51,802 nt of DNA from Vreelandella massiliensis (GTDB lineage Bacteria > Pseudomonadota > Gammaproteobacteria > Pseudomonadales > Halomonadaceae), in the NCBI RefSeq assembly GCF_900155385.1, contig NZ_LT699752.1, positions 1-51,802 on the forward strand, given 5' to 3'. The position numbers and the translations under genes were made by a program. How positions within the stretch are numbered: the stretch's first letter is position 1; the number at the start of each line of letters is the position of its first letter. Shown here piece by piece: positions 1 through 8,251 of the stretch. Below the pieces are notes generated by a model that saw only the letters and a program-made list of their open reading frames with translations, was not told the DNA's origin and searched no databases.

Positions 1-64
1 TCGGATGTGGACGCGCTGCAAGGCGTTGAGCTAACCGATACTAATGGCCCGTGAGGCTTGACCC
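1..64 (+). rRNA. 23S ribosomal RNA, 3' end (partial)
   Basis: The first 64 bases match the conserved 3' terminus of gammaproteobacterial 23S rRNA: the run TTGAGCTAACCGATACTAAT is followed by a CGTGAGGCTTGACC ending. The gene enters from outside the window. The exact 3' end is placed by analogy with E. coli and may be off by a few bases. A spacer of about 125 bases separates it from the 5S gene; no tRNA is visible there. Confidence 0.93.
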
Positions 65-191
65 TATAACACCCAAGGGGTTGGGTCGCCAATGATAACG
101 ACTGTTCAAACGAACACCGGATACGCAGACGTAGCGAAAAACGCTAGGTGAAAGAGACGCACAAAACACAGCATGATATATCGCCAGTTAC

Positions 192-308
192 GCCTGACGA
201 CCATAGCGAGCGGGAACCACCTGATCCCTTGCCGAACTCAGCAGTGAAACCGCTCAGCGCCGATGGTAGTGTGGGGCCTCCCCATGCGAGAGTAGGTCAT
301 CGTCAGGC
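192..308 (+). rRNA. rrf: 5S ribosomal RNA
   Basis: About 117 bases with the typical gammaproteobacterial 5S core (CCGAACTCAG, then GCGCCGATGGTAGTGTGG, then CCCCATGCGAGAGTAGG). The ends pair as CCTGACGA with TCGTCAGG, forming helix I. It is the last gene of the left rRNA operon and is followed directly by a strong terminator. Ends are estimated from the pairing and may shift by one or two bases. Confidence 0.96.
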
Positions 309-317
309 AATTATCCG

Positions 318-355
318 AAAAATCCCCCGGGGCAGCCGCCTCGGGGGATTTTTTT
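318..355. terminator. Bidirectional intrinsic terminator after the rRNA operon
   Basis: A GC-rich hairpin (ATCCCCCG pairing with CGGGGGAT) is flanked by A-rich sequence on the left and seven T on the right. It works on the plus strand for the rRNA operon. Because of the left-hand A run, it can also end the minus-strand SDR gene, whose stop codon lies 20 bases away. Confidence 0.9.
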
Positions 356-375
356 GTGGGGTAATTAAAGAGCCA

Positions 376-1116
376 TTACCACTCAATGGGTTCACCCGCC
401 CAGTCCCAAAAGCTGCCAGTATCGTCGGGTGTTCGTTTTGCCATCACCCCGATAAGGCTTTCCGCAACAAAACTTGGGCTAAAGAGTTTGTTTTCGGGTA
501 CGCGTGCTTGGAACGGTTTAGAGAGATCTGTATCCGTGGTGCCCGGATGTAGGCACAGCACGATCGATTGCTTATTAAGCCGTTTAAGCTCAATCGATGC
601 TGTCTTGAGCAGCATGTTATGGGCGGCTTTGCTTGCACGGTAGCTGTACCAGCCGCCAAAGCCATTATCACCAATTGAGCCAACGCGAGCGGAAAGGCTT
701 GCAATAATGGTGGGATGCTTACCTTGTAGCGAGTCTTTCACTGCCGCGATCAGCAGCGCTGGCGTTGCGGCATTAATGTGCATCACCTGAGCGAAAGCCT
801 CGCTGTCCAGCTCTTCTAAGCGCTTTTCAGGTTCGAGCGCATTGTCATGATCATGCAGGATACCGATAGCGTTAAACAGCAGATGCACAGGCTCGCCATC
901 GAGCTGCTCTCTCAGCTGCTGCCGCCCCCTTTCTTGGCTTACATCCGCCGTAAGGGGAGTGACGCGTGAGTCGGAAAAGGTCTGGGGCGCGCGGCTAACC
1001 GCGATGAGCTTACCCATTTGGGAAGTGTTTAATAGGGATTCCACCACAGCGTGACCGATACCACCACTGGCACCCGTTACCACGGCTGTGAAATGACTCG
1101 GAAGATGGGGCAGCAT
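376..1116 (-). CDS. Short-chain dehydrogenase/reductase (C-factor-like SDR)
   Basis: A 246-residue classical SDR. The NAD(P)-binding TGASGGIG turn lies near residues 14-21. A serine in the SLSARVGS stretch and the YSYRASK motif supply the Ser-Tyr-Lys catalytic residues. Shape and length resemble the CsgA/C-factor branch of SDRs, whose substrates are mostly unknown. The ATG at 1116 is preferred over a GTG at 1125 because an AGGTG element lies at a suitable distance upstream. It is transcribed toward the rRNA terminator. Nothing ties it to motility beyond position. The reductase fold is certain; the substrate is not. Confidence 0.85.
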   Translation of the reverse strand: MLPHLPSHFTAVVTGASGGIGHAVVESLLNTSQMGKLIAVSRAPQTFSDSRVTPLTADVSQERGRQQLREQLDGEPVHLLFNAIGILHDHDNALEPEKRLEELDSEAFAQVMHINAATPALLIAAVKDSLQGKHPTIIASLSARVGSIGDNGFGGWYSYRASKAAHNMLLKTASIELKRLNKQSIVLCLHPGTTDTDLSKPFQARVPENKLFSPSFVAESLIGVMAKRTPDDTGSFWDWAGEPIEW

Positions 1117-1216
1117 ACGAAGCACCTAAATGAGAACTGTGTGTTTCCATTGAAGCGTCTTGTACACGTTTTGTCTATATTTCAGGCGGCGCTATTTAAA
1201 AATGGCGCGAAGAGGC

Positions 1217-1666
1217 TCAAGCGGAGGCGTTGATGCGGCCAGGCTGGGCGCTGTTGCGTCCATCGGGCTTGTACAATGTTTTTTCAGCGATTTGGCGAAT
1301 ATAGTCCAGCATTTGCTGATTGTGCTTCATGCGCAGCGAGAGCATCTGGCCGGTTAGCTCATTCATGCGTGCAACGCGCTCACTTTTGGCCAGTAGCTGC
1401 TGCCAGTCAGATTGGCAGTTGGCGTCTTTGGCAGCCTTTATAGCCCCTTCAGCGCCTTTTTCGTAGCCAAGGCGACTTTGCACATCACGGCGCAGGCTTT
1501 CCATGCGGTCGAGTTCTGCCAGTAAGGATTGCTTCTCTTTGGCTAATGTCGCCAATGCGTCGCCATCAATGTCGCCCTGGGTAAGTAGCGACTGCTCTTT
1601 TTCCATTAATGCAATCAACGTATTCATACGCTCTTGTTGATCGCTAAGTAGGCGCGCGAGACTCAT
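1217..1666 (-). CDS. flgN: FlgN, export chaperone for hook-filament junction proteins
   Basis: 149 residues, almost all helical and rich in Gln, Glu and Leu, as expected for FlgN. The family binds the C-termini of FlgK and FlgL in the cytoplasm and delivers them to the export gate. The N-terminal part (LLSDQQERMNTLIALMEKEQ) and a later helix ending in MKHNQQMLDYIRQ fit the family. It follows flgM by 30 bases and shares its sigma-28 promoter, the same flgMN pair as in enterobacteria. Identification rests on weak sequence similarity plus very strong context. Confidence 0.9.
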   Translation of the reverse strand: MSLARLLSDQQERMNTLIALMEKEQSLLTQGDIDGDALATLAKEKQSLLAELDRMESLRRDVQSRLGYEKGAEGAIKAAKDANCQSDWQQLLAKSERVARMNELTGQMLSLRMKHNQQMLDYIRQIAEKTLYKPDGRNSAQPGRINASA

Positions 1667-1696
1667 GAGGGCGTCTCCTTACAGAATCGGTGGTAG

Positions 1697-1966
1697 TTAC
1701 TGGCTACCCAGGCTTGCCAATAGGCCGTTGGCAATACGTTCAGGGTCGACTTCTAGCCGGCCTTCGCGAATGGCGTCGCGGATCTCATCGACTTTGGTTT
1801 GGTCGATATCTTGCGAGGTATCCACGCTTTGCTGGCTCAAACGGGTTGCATCGGCTGATGCTTGGTTAACGTTTGCCGCGCTGGCCGCTTGGGGTTTCTG
1901 CGCTTCGTCGCGCGACTGTGTCTGCTGATTGGGGCGCAGCAGCGAATTTAGAGCATCGACTTTCAT
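1697..1966 (-). CDS. flgM: FlgM, anti-sigma-28 factor
   Basis: 89 residues from the ATG at 1966, which has a GGAGG Shine-Dalgarno 7-8 bases upstream. A longer reading from 2005 lacks a good ribosome site. The C-terminal half carries the FlgM signature: VDEIRDAIREGRLEVDPERIANGLL, interrupted only in spelling here by the normal helix pattern. FlgM binds the flagellar sigma factor FliA and is exported once the hook is complete, releasing late-gene expression. It is preceded by a near-consensus sigma-28 promoter at 2015-2041, giving feedback control. No fliA gene is present in this window. Confidence 0.93.
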   Translation of the reverse strand: MKVDALNSLLRPNQQTQSRDEAQKPQAASAANVNQASADATRLSQQSVDTSQDIDQTKVDEIRDAIREGRLEVDPERIANGLLASLGSQ

Positions 1967-2014
1967 GTGGGTGGCCTCCGGTAACTGGGTGGCGTTTTGC
2001 GCCAATTACCTACG

Positions 2015-2041
2015 CTATCGGCGGCGCCTAGCAAAACTTTA
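2015..2041 (-). promoter_or_regulatory. Sigma-28 (FliA) promoter of flgMN
   Basis: On the minus strand the sequence reads TAAAGTTT, 11 bases, GCCGATAG. This is nearly the enterobacterial FliA consensus (TAAAGTTT-N11-GCCGATAA). It lies about 50 bases upstream of the chosen flgM start. Confidence 0.88.
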
Positions 2042-2063
2042 GCGCTGAATGGCAAAAGTCGCG

Positions 2064-2786
2064 CTAAAAATCGACCCGCAAAACACCCTTGTCGATAACG
2101 CGTGCCTCCATGATTTCACGGGAGCCAAAACGGACGCGAACACGCTCGTTTAGGCCACCGTCATCCATGGCCTCGCCCTCGCGCGCGACGCGAAAGGAAG
2201 CGCCTTCGGCAATCACGGTGACGCGCTCTCCCCGTTCGACCAAGCGTGGCGCTTGAAGGTCGTGCGCTTGAAAGGTGCTGCCACGACTGATGGGTCGGCG
2301 TGTCATGTTGCCGATAATAGCCTCGGCGTCGGTCACCGTGCGCGATGAGAGTTCACCCAGGTTGCCGTGTTGCGTATCGAGCATCGCTTGCGTAATGCGT
2401 GTGCCGCGGGGAATATCTTCCGCAGCCACGGCGTAAGGGCCGATAACGTCAATCTGAGCCTGTAGATAGCGAACTTGGCGCTGCTGCTCGCCACAACGAA
2501 CGCCGACTGAAACGCGCCCCAAGGGAGCCTGATTAGCATTGGGAAGAAAGGGCTCGGGATCAAGGCAAGGCGGTAAATGGGGGGAAGGCGGGCGCAAATC
2601 AATCACCACTTCTTCGCCGAGCGCCTGGGTCTTTTCGTACAAAAATTGATGGACTCGCTCAGTTAGCGCTGCGTCGTCAGCGAACACGGAGAGTGGCTGT
2701 AAAACCAGGCTGCCTAGCATTGCAAAAAACAGCGCCACCGCAAATCGGGACACCCCTCGGAAATTAACGGGCAGCAGTGCCAGCAT
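2064..2786 (-). CDS. flgA: FlgA, periplasmic P-ring assembly chaperone
   Basis: 240 residues with an N-terminal signal peptide: a hydrophobic stretch near residues 14-34 ending at a VFADD-type cleavage site. A SAF-like C-terminal domain follows, with the family features DIPRGTRITQAML and GERVTVIAEGASFRV. FlgA helps FlgI polymerise into the P ring in the periplasm. The gene runs divergently from flgB, with about 195 bases between them that probably hold both class II promoters. It lies upstream of flgM, as in enterobacteria, but flgMN also has its own promoter. Confidence 0.95.
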   Translation of the reverse strand: MLALLPVNFRGVSRFAVALFFAMLGSLVLQPLSVFADDAALTERVHQFLYEKTQALGEEVVIDLRPPSPHLPPCLDPEPFLPNANQAPLGRVSVGVRCGEQQRQVRYLQAQIDVIGPYAVAAEDIPRGTRITQAMLDTQHGNLGELSSRTVTDAEAIIGNMTRRPISRGSTFQAHDLQAPRLVERGERVTVIAEGASFRVAREGEAMDDGGLNERVRVRFGSREIMEARVIDKGVLRVDF

Positions 2787-2980
2787 GTGCGTCGTCTCGG
2801 TCGTCGGCTGAATCTAAGGCTAAGGAGAAGTGCCTGTGGAGTGTAACGAAACGGCTTAGTGGGTATCAGCCGAAATACCGGGTGAAAAAAGGGCTGTTCC
2901 ATGCTTTAGAATGACAGGATGGAGGGTATTCTTCATCATCAGTAAATTCCCATTTAATTCGCCTCTCAGAGAGGATGGGC

Positions 2981-3415
2981 ATGATCGATCAACTGGAAGC
3001 GTCATTTAACCATCACCAGCAGGCACTTAGCTTACGCCACGCGCGTCACGAAGTGCTAGCGGCTAATATCGCCAACGCGGATACACCTAACTACAAAGCG
3101 CGCGATATTGATTTCGGCAGTGAGTACAAAAAAGCGGTCAAGAACAGCGAGCGCGCGCAGGGTAACCGCGAAGGCCTGGCGCTTGAGCGCACCTCGGCGA
3201 GTCACCTGCCGGGGGAAGGCCCAGCGTTGCGCAGCGGCGCTGGCAATCTGGATTTGCTCTATCGCATACCCGACCAGCCCAGTTTGGATGGCAACACGGT
3301 GGATATGGACCGTGAACGCTCTCAGTTTGCCGATAACGCCGTGCGTTATCGCGCCGCGATCACCATGCTTAATAGCCGCATCCAAGGGCTGAAAAATGCC
3401 ATGCAGCCTGAATAA
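2981..3415 (+). CDS. flgB: FlgB, proximal rod protein
   Basis: 144 residues from the ATG at 2981, which has a GAGAGG element at good spacing. The ATG at 2975 overlaps that element and is less likely. The N-terminal rod motif (RHEVLAANIANADTPNYKARDIDF) and the C-terminal pattern of the FlgB/FlgC rod family (the NAVRYRAAITMLNSRIQGL stretch) are present. FlgB forms part of the rod crossing the periplasm. It is the first gene of flgBCDEFGHIJ, probably driven by FlhDC-dependent sigma-70 transcription. No clear sigma-28 site is visible upstream. Confidence 0.96.
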   Translation: MIDQLEASFNHHQQALSLRHARHEVLAANIANADTPNYKARDIDFGSEYKKAVKNSERAQGNREGLALERTSASHLPGEGPALRSGAGNLDLLYRIPDQPSLDGNTVDMDRERSQFADNAVRYRAAITMLNSRIQGLKNAMQPE

Positions 3416-3447
3416 TTCTACTAAGTCAGGCGAGGAGTCTTAGCACT

Positions 3448-3852
3448 ATGTTTTCCGCATTTGATATCTCCAGTTCCGCGATGAGTGCGCAGTCGCAGCG
3501 CATGAACGTGACCGCAAGCAACATGGCCAATGCCGACAGCGTGGCGGGGCCGGACGGCGAAACCTACCGCGCCAAGCAGGTAATGTTTGAAACCCAAGCG
3601 AACAATAACCGCTATGGTGTCGGTGGCGTGCGCGTGACGGAAGTGGTGGAAAACGACTCGCCGCTGCGCATGGAGTACATGCCCAACCACCCCGCCGCGG
3701 ATGAAGACGGCTACGTTGCCAAGCCCAATGTCGAGCCGGCGCACGAAATGGTGAACATGATCTCCGCTTCGCGGTCCTATCAGGCCAACGTCGAGGTGTT
3801 CAACACCAGCAAGCAGATGCTGATGCAGACGCTCTCGCTCGGTCAGAACTAA
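3448..3852 (+). CDS. flgC: FlgC, proximal rod protein
   Basis: 134 residues, the usual FlgC length. The N-terminus contains the rod/hook family motif (MNVTASNMANADSV) and the C-terminus the matching helix (EMVNMISASRSYQANVEVFN). It partners FlgB and FlgF in the proximal rod. It has a good ribosome site (GGAGG-like, near 3431) and lies between flgB and flgD at close spacing. Confidence 0.97.
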   Translation: MFSAFDISSSAMSAQSQRMNVTASNMANADSVAGPDGETYRAKQVMFETQANNNRYGVGGVRVTEVVENDSPLRMEYMPNHPAADEDGYVAKPNVEPAHEMVNMISASRSYQANVEVFNTSKQMLMQTLSLGQN

Positions 3853-3862
3853 GGAGTAGGCA

Positions 3863-4561
3863 ATGATTGACGGTCTCAATAGCGCTGCGCTAGATCGCAT
3901 TAACGGTAATGGTGGCAACCCAAAGCTCACTCAAAACCAGTCAGATGAACTACGGGAAAGCTTTCTGACCATGCTAGTGACGCAGCTGCAAAATCAGGAC
4001 CCCATGGATCCGATGAAAAACGAGGAAATGACCTCGCAGCTTGCGCAGATCAATACAGTCAGCGGCATTGAACAACTCAATGATACGCTTAACGGCATTA
4101 CCCAGCAGATGGATGCCGGCAAGATGCTGCAAGCATCGGGCTTGATCGGCAACGCGGTGTTGGTACCGGGCAATAGCGTCAAAGTGAATGTTGACGACGA
4201 AGGCGCCTCTCACGCCACTCCGTTTGGCCTTGAATTGGATACGCCCGCTGAACGTGTCGAAATTAGCGTACGCAGTAAAGGCGGTGAGGTGGTTTACACC
4301 GAACAAGTGAATAATGTCAGTGCTGGGGTTCAGTCCTTTAGCTGGGATGGCTTAAACAGCGATGGTGAGCCACTAGCACCCGGCGATTACCGCGTCAGCC
4401 TTAAGGCCTTTGATGCTGATGGTGAAGAGATGAGCGCTCAGTCACTTAATTACGCGATGGTTCAAGGCGTGACACCCGCTAACGATGACGGCGATGTGCG
4501 CTTAGATCTGGGCGCCATTTATGGCCAGGTCGGCATCGACCAAGTTAAACAAATTCTGTAA
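3863..4561 (+). CDS. flgD: FlgD, hook-capping scaffold
   Basis: 232 residues. The conserved N-terminal block (ESFLTMLVTQLQNQDPMDPM, then NEEMTSQLAQINTVSGIEQL) is at about residues 32-75. It is followed by the FlgD beta-sandwich region with the FSWDGLNSDGEPLAPGDYR signature near residue 155. FlgD caps the growing hook and lets FlgE subunits polymerise, and is discarded when the hook is complete. An AAGGAG ribosome site precedes the start, and the gene is tightly packed between flgC and flgE. Confidence 0.97.
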   Translation: MIDGLNSAALDRINGNGGNPKLTQNQSDELRESFLTMLVTQLQNQDPMDPMKNEEMTSQLAQINTVSGIEQLNDTLNGITQQMDAGKMLQASGLIGNAVLVPGNSVKVNVDDEGASHATPFGLELDTPAERVEISVRSKGGEVVYTEQVNNVSAGVQSFSWDGLNSDGEPLAPGDYRVSLKAFDADGEEMSAQSLNYAMVQGVTPANDDGDVRLDLGAIYGQVGIDQVKQIL

Positions 4562-4585
4562 TTAAAAAGTTTCAGGGGAAAGAGA

Positions 4586-5893
4586 ATGAGTTTTTCACAA
4601 GCGCTTAGCGGCTTGAACGCCCAGCAACAAAAGCTCGGTGCCGTCGGCAACAACATTGCCAACTCGCAAACGGTCGGTTTTAAAAGCTCCAACGTGCAGT
4701 TTGCCGATGTATTCGCTCAGTCGCGCATTGGGCTGGGTACACGGGTGTCTGGCGTGCTGCAGGATTTTAGCCAGGGTAATGTCGAATCCACCAACCGTAA
4801 CATGGACTTGGCCATTGCCGGCGAAGGCTTCTTCCGCTTCCAGCAGCCTGGTGGTGAAGTGGGCTATTCGCGCAACGGTCAGTTGACTATGACTCCCGAG
4901 GGTGAACTGGTAAATGCCCAAGGCGCTCGGATTATGGGTTACGCTGCAAATGCTGATGGCGAAGTACAGCCAGGAGGCGATGTAGAAGCTTTCACGGTGG
5001 ATACGGATGACATGGAGGCGAGTGCTACAGATAATGTAAGTATGACGCTGAATCTTGATTCGGGAGAGCCAGCTATCACTGGGGGTATCGATACTGCTGA
5101 GCCCTCAACGTATAACTTTTCTACAAATGCCACTGTTTTTGATTCCCAAGGTAATGGCCGAAACCTAACAGTTTATTTCCAAAGACAGTTTGTCGATGAT
5201 ACAGCTAACCCATTGGTTACAACCAATAATTGGGCTGTTCATGGCCGACTAAGTGGAGGGCCGGATGGTGGAGGAGAATATGAAGGTCCGATTGGAACTT
5301 TAAGTTTCAATGAGAGTGGCACGCTACCAGAAGATGGTTTTGACTTTGTTGATCCCGGGGATAGCGATATTGTAGCTAATGATGCGGATGGAAACCCACA
5401 AGTAAGCTTCACTGAAGGTGAGTTTGATCAGGGTAATGATGGCCTTTTTGAAAACTTAGAGTTTTCTTTAAACTTCAATGGATCTTCTCAGTTTGCAAAT
5501 GACTCTACAGTAAATAACGTCAATCAGGATGGCTATACTTCTGGCTCGCTGGTTGGTGTGATTATCGAAGATGACGGCACCGTAGTGCGAAATTACTCCA
5601 ATGAGCAGTCTCTTGCCGCAGGGCAGATCGCACTCGTTAGTTTCCGCAACCCGGAAGGCTTGCGCCCAGTAGGTGACAACCTCTGGTCGGCAACCGGCTC
5701 TTCTGGCCAGGAGCTTGTGGGTGCACCGGGCACCGGACAGCGCGGTTTGATTGAGGCGAGCGCGATTGAAACCTCTAACGTGGATCTCGCGGCGGAACTG
5801 GTGGATATGATCGTCTCGCAGCGGGCGTATCAGGCCAACTCGCAGACCATCAGCACCCAGGACGAACTGCTACAGACCATCATAAACCTCTGA
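4586..5893 (+). CDS. flgE: FlgE, flagellar hook protein
   Basis: 435 residues. The N-terminal D0 region has GLNAQQQKLGAVGNNIANS with the conserved TVGFKSS next to it. The C-terminal D0 helix ends in MIVSQRAYQANSQTISTQDE. The central surface domains, about residues 135-330 (roughly 4,990-5,570), are markedly more AT-rich and use different codons from both ends, suggesting recombinational replacement of the exposed part. FlgE polymerises into the curved hook. RBS AGGGGAAAG lies just upstream. Confidence 0.97.
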   Translation: MSFSQALSGLNAQQQKLGAVGNNIANSQTVGFKSSNVQFADVFAQSRIGLGTRVSGVLQDFSQGNVESTNRNMDLAIAGEGFFRFQQPGGEVGYSRNGQLTMTPEGELVNAQGARIMGYAANADGEVQPGGDVEAFTVDTDDMEASATDNVSMTLNLDSGEPAITGGIDTAEPSTYNFSTNATVFDSQGNGRNLTVYFQRQFVDDTANPLVTTNNWAVHGRLSGGPDGGGEYEGPIGTLSFNESGTLPEDGFDFVDPGDSDIVANDADGNPQVSFTEGEFDQGNDGLFENLEFSLNFNGSSQFANDSTVNNVNQDGYTSGSLVGVIIEDDGTVVRNYSNEQSLAAGQIALVSFRNPEGLRPVGDNLWSATGSSGQELVGAPGTGQRGLIEASAIETSNVDLAAELVDMIVSQRAYQANSQTISTQDELLQTIINL

Positions 5894-5940
5894 TCGGTAT
5901 AACAAAATAAGCGCCTTGGGCGACGCATAAGGAGTCAACC

Positions 5941-6699
5941 GTGGATCGGATGCTTTATACCGCGATGAGCGGTGCCAAACACAGCATGGATCAGCAGGCG
6001 GTGGTCAGTAATAACTTGGCCAACGTCTCGACTACCGGCTTTCGTGCTCAGCTAGATGCTGTGCGCGCGGTGCCGCTTCAGGGTGAGGCACGGTTAGACT
6101 CGCGCACTCACGCGGTGACCACCACGCCGGGCACGGATTACTCTCAAGGCCCGTTGATGCAGACCGGGCGCGCGCTTGATGTGGCGATGGAAGGTGACGC
6201 ATGGATGGCCGTGCAAGCGGAAGACGGCAGCGAAACCTATACCCGCCGCGGTGATTTGCAGGTCGATGCAGACGGCATTGTATTGAACGTTGGTCGCCCA
6301 GTGATCGGTGATGGTGGCCCTATCAATGTGCCCCAGGGAGCTGAGCTTTTTATCGGTGCTGATGGCACTATCAGCGCCATTCCCGAAGGGGAGGGTCCCG
6401 AAGCGCTGGTAGATGTGGGTCGTATTAAGTTGGTAACCCCTGAGCCTAACGAGCTCACTCGCGGTGAAGATGGCCTCTTCCGCGCGCCCGAGAATGAAGA
6501 GGGTGAACCAGGGGCATTGGACGCTAACGAAGATGCCTCATTGGTGAGCGGTGTGCTTGAGGGCAGTAACGTCAGCGCCGTGGATGCCATGGTGTCAATG
6601 ATCGACGTCGCGCGCCGCTACGATATGCAGATGAAAGTGATCACCACCGCCGATGAAAATGCTCAAAGTGCCAACAGTATGCTCTCTATTCAGGGGTGA
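5941..6699 (+). CDS. flgF: FlgF, proximal rod protein
   Basis: 252 residues, starting at GTG with an AAGGAG ribosome site eight bases upstream. N-terminal motif MDRMLYTAMSGAKHSMDQQA and [20 protein letters not shown]-terminal NVSAVDAMVSMIDVARRYDMQ. All are typical of FlgF. The protein joins FlgB and FlgC in the proximal rod. It follows flgE by 47 bases and precedes flgG. Confidence 0.97.
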   Translation: MDRMLYTAMSGAKHSMDQQAVVSNNLANVSTTGFRAQLDAVRAVPLQGEARLDSRTHAVTTTPGTDYSQGPLMQTGRALDVAMEGDAWMAVQAEDGSETYTRRGDLQVDADGIVLNVGRPVIGDGGPINVPQGAELFIGADGTISAIPEGEGPEALVDVGRIKLVTPEPNELTRGEDGLFRAPENEEGEPGALDANEDASLVSGVLEGSNVSAVDAMVSMIDVARRYDMQMKVITTADENAQSANSMLSIQG

Positions 6700-6726
6700 T
6701 ACGCCTGATAGCCAAAGGAATTTTTC

Positions 6727-7509
6727 ATGATTAAATCGCTCTGGACGGCCAAGACCGGCCTTGAGTCGCAGCAGACCAAGCTGGATGTTATCTCTAACAA
6801 TTTGGCTAACGTCAGCACCAACGGGTTTAAGCGCTCGCGCCCGGTGTTCGAAGATTTGCTGTACCAAAACATGCGCCAACCCGGTGCGCAGAATAATATC
6901 CAGGATCGCCTGCCCTCCGGGATGCAGGTGGGTACTGGCGTGCGCCCAGTGGCGACGGAGCGCTTGCATTCGCAAGGCGGGCTTGAACAAACTGAAAACT
7001 CGCGCGACTTGGCGATTAGCGGCAAAGGGTTTTTCCAAGTATTGATGCCCGATGGCACTACGGCGTACACCCGCGACGGCAGCTTTCAGCTGAACGAGAA
7101 CGGCCAAATGGTGACAGCCAACGGTTATCCGCTTGAGCCGGCTATTTTTATTCCCGAAAACGCGCTCTCCGTCACCATCGGTGAAGACGGCACCGTCAGC
7201 GTACGTGAGCCGGGTAACCCGATTGATAATGAAATTGGCCAGGTAAACCTCGCTTCCTTTATCAACCCGACCGGTTTAGAAAGCATCGGGGGTAATCTCT
7301 ACCTTGAAACAGGCTCTTCGGGCGCGCCAAACCAAAATATTCCCGGCCAAAACGGCATTGGTACGCTCTTCCAGGGTTATGTGGAAACCTCCAATGTGAG
7401 CGTTGTCGAAGAGATGGTGAGCATGATCCAGACTCAGCGTGCCTATGAGATCAATAGCAAGGCGATTACCACTAGCGATGAGATGTTGGCCCGTTTGAGC
7501 CAGCTATAA
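6727..7509 (+). CDS. flgG: FlgG, distal rod protein
   Basis: 260 residues, exactly the usual FlgG length. N-terminus [20 protein letters not shown] with [26 protein letters not shown]-terminus [20 protein letters not shown] followed by [11 protein letters not shown]. FlgG builds the distal rod that connects to the hook through the L and P rings. AAGGAA ribosome site upstream; flgH starts one base after its stop codon. Confidence 0.98.
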   Translation: MIKSLWTAKTGLESQQTKLDVISNNLANVSTNGFKRSRPVFEDLLYQNMRQPGAQNNIQDRLPSGMQVGTGVRPVATERLHSQGGLEQTENSRDLAISGKGFFQVLMPDGTTAYTRDGSFQLNENGQMVTANGYPLEPAIFIPENALSVTIGEDGTVSVREPGNPIDNEIGQVNLASFINPTGLESIGGNLYLETGSSGAPNQNIPGQNGIGTLFQGYVETSNVSVVEEMVSMIQTQRAYEINSKAITTSDEMLARLSQL

Positions 7510-7510
7510 C

Positions 7511-8236
7511 GTGATCGGTTACAACGTGAAGAGTGCAGTACAGCGTATGCGGCAGTGGGGAGTATGGGGGCGCTACCTTAGGTTATGGGGGGTGGCCCTC
7601 TTTTTCGTTGCGCTAGCGGGTTGTGCGCAAGTGCCTCGGGCCTCGGTGGTGGGCGAGCAGGAGAGAATCGAGGTAATCGATCGCCCGCCGCCCATTCCCA
7701 ACGGGTCTATTTACCAAACACGACGTGGCCATGAACCGCTTTTCGAGGATCGCCGCCCCCGTGCCATCGGCGATATTTTGACCATTGTGCTCGATGAGCA
7801 GGTGAGTGCCAGCAAGTCGTCACAATCCAACGCTAACCGTGATGGCAGTGCAGGGTTGGAGCTTGCACAGTTGCCCGATGTGCTCGATACGCTGGCGGAA
7901 TACGGCTTTGATGTCTCGGGCAATAACGAATTTAACGGCGGGGGCGGCTCCCAGGCGACCAACTCCTTTACTGGTACTATCACGGTCTCCGTGCTTGAAG
8001 TGATGAACAACGGCAACTTGCGGGTGCGCGGCGAAAAACAGATCGCGATCAATCAGGGCACTGAGTTTATCCGTTTCTCGGGCGTGGTGAACCCCCGGAC
8101 GATTACCGCGCAAAACAGCGTGCCCTCCACGCAAGTCGCCGATGCGCGGATTGAGTACGTGGGCGATGGCTATATCAATGAAGCGCAGCACATGGGGTGG
8201 TTGCAGCGCTTCTTCTTGAACGTATCGCCGTTCTAA
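7511..8236 (+). CDS. flgH: FlgH, L-ring lipoprotein
   Basis: 241 residues if the GTG at 7511 is used. A lipoprotein signal with lipobox LAGC places the acylated cysteine at residue 38, so the leader is long. An in-frame ATG at 7547 would give a more ordinary leader of about 26 residues and may be the real start. The mature part has the FlgH features [15 protein letters not shown], and ends with [20 protein letters not shown]. FlgH forms the bushing in the outer membrane. It sits between flgG and flgI as usual. Confidence 0.95.
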   Translation: MIGYNVKSAVQRMRQWGVWGRYLRLWGVALFFVALAGCAQVPRASVVGEQERIEVIDRPPPIPNGSIYQTRRGHEPLFEDRRPRAIGDILTIVLDEQVSASKSSQSNANRDGSAGLELAQLPDVLDTLAEYGFDVSGNNEFNGGGGSQATNSFTGTITVSVLEVMNNGNLRVRGEKQIAINQGTEFIRFSGVVNPRTITAQNSVPSTQVADARIEYVGDGYINEAQHMGWLQRFFLNVSPF

Positions 8237-8251
8237 CGCATAGGGTGACTG

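Noticed and set aside
148..552. Open frame of 134 codons across the 5S gene and its terminator
   Set aside because: It reads through a 5S rRNA gene and the antisense of the SDR gene; the amino acid content has no family character.
2850..2876. Sigma-28-like GCCGAAAT upstream of flgB
   Set aside because: The matching -35 half is missing at the required distance, and flgB is expected to be an FlhDC-dependent class II gene.
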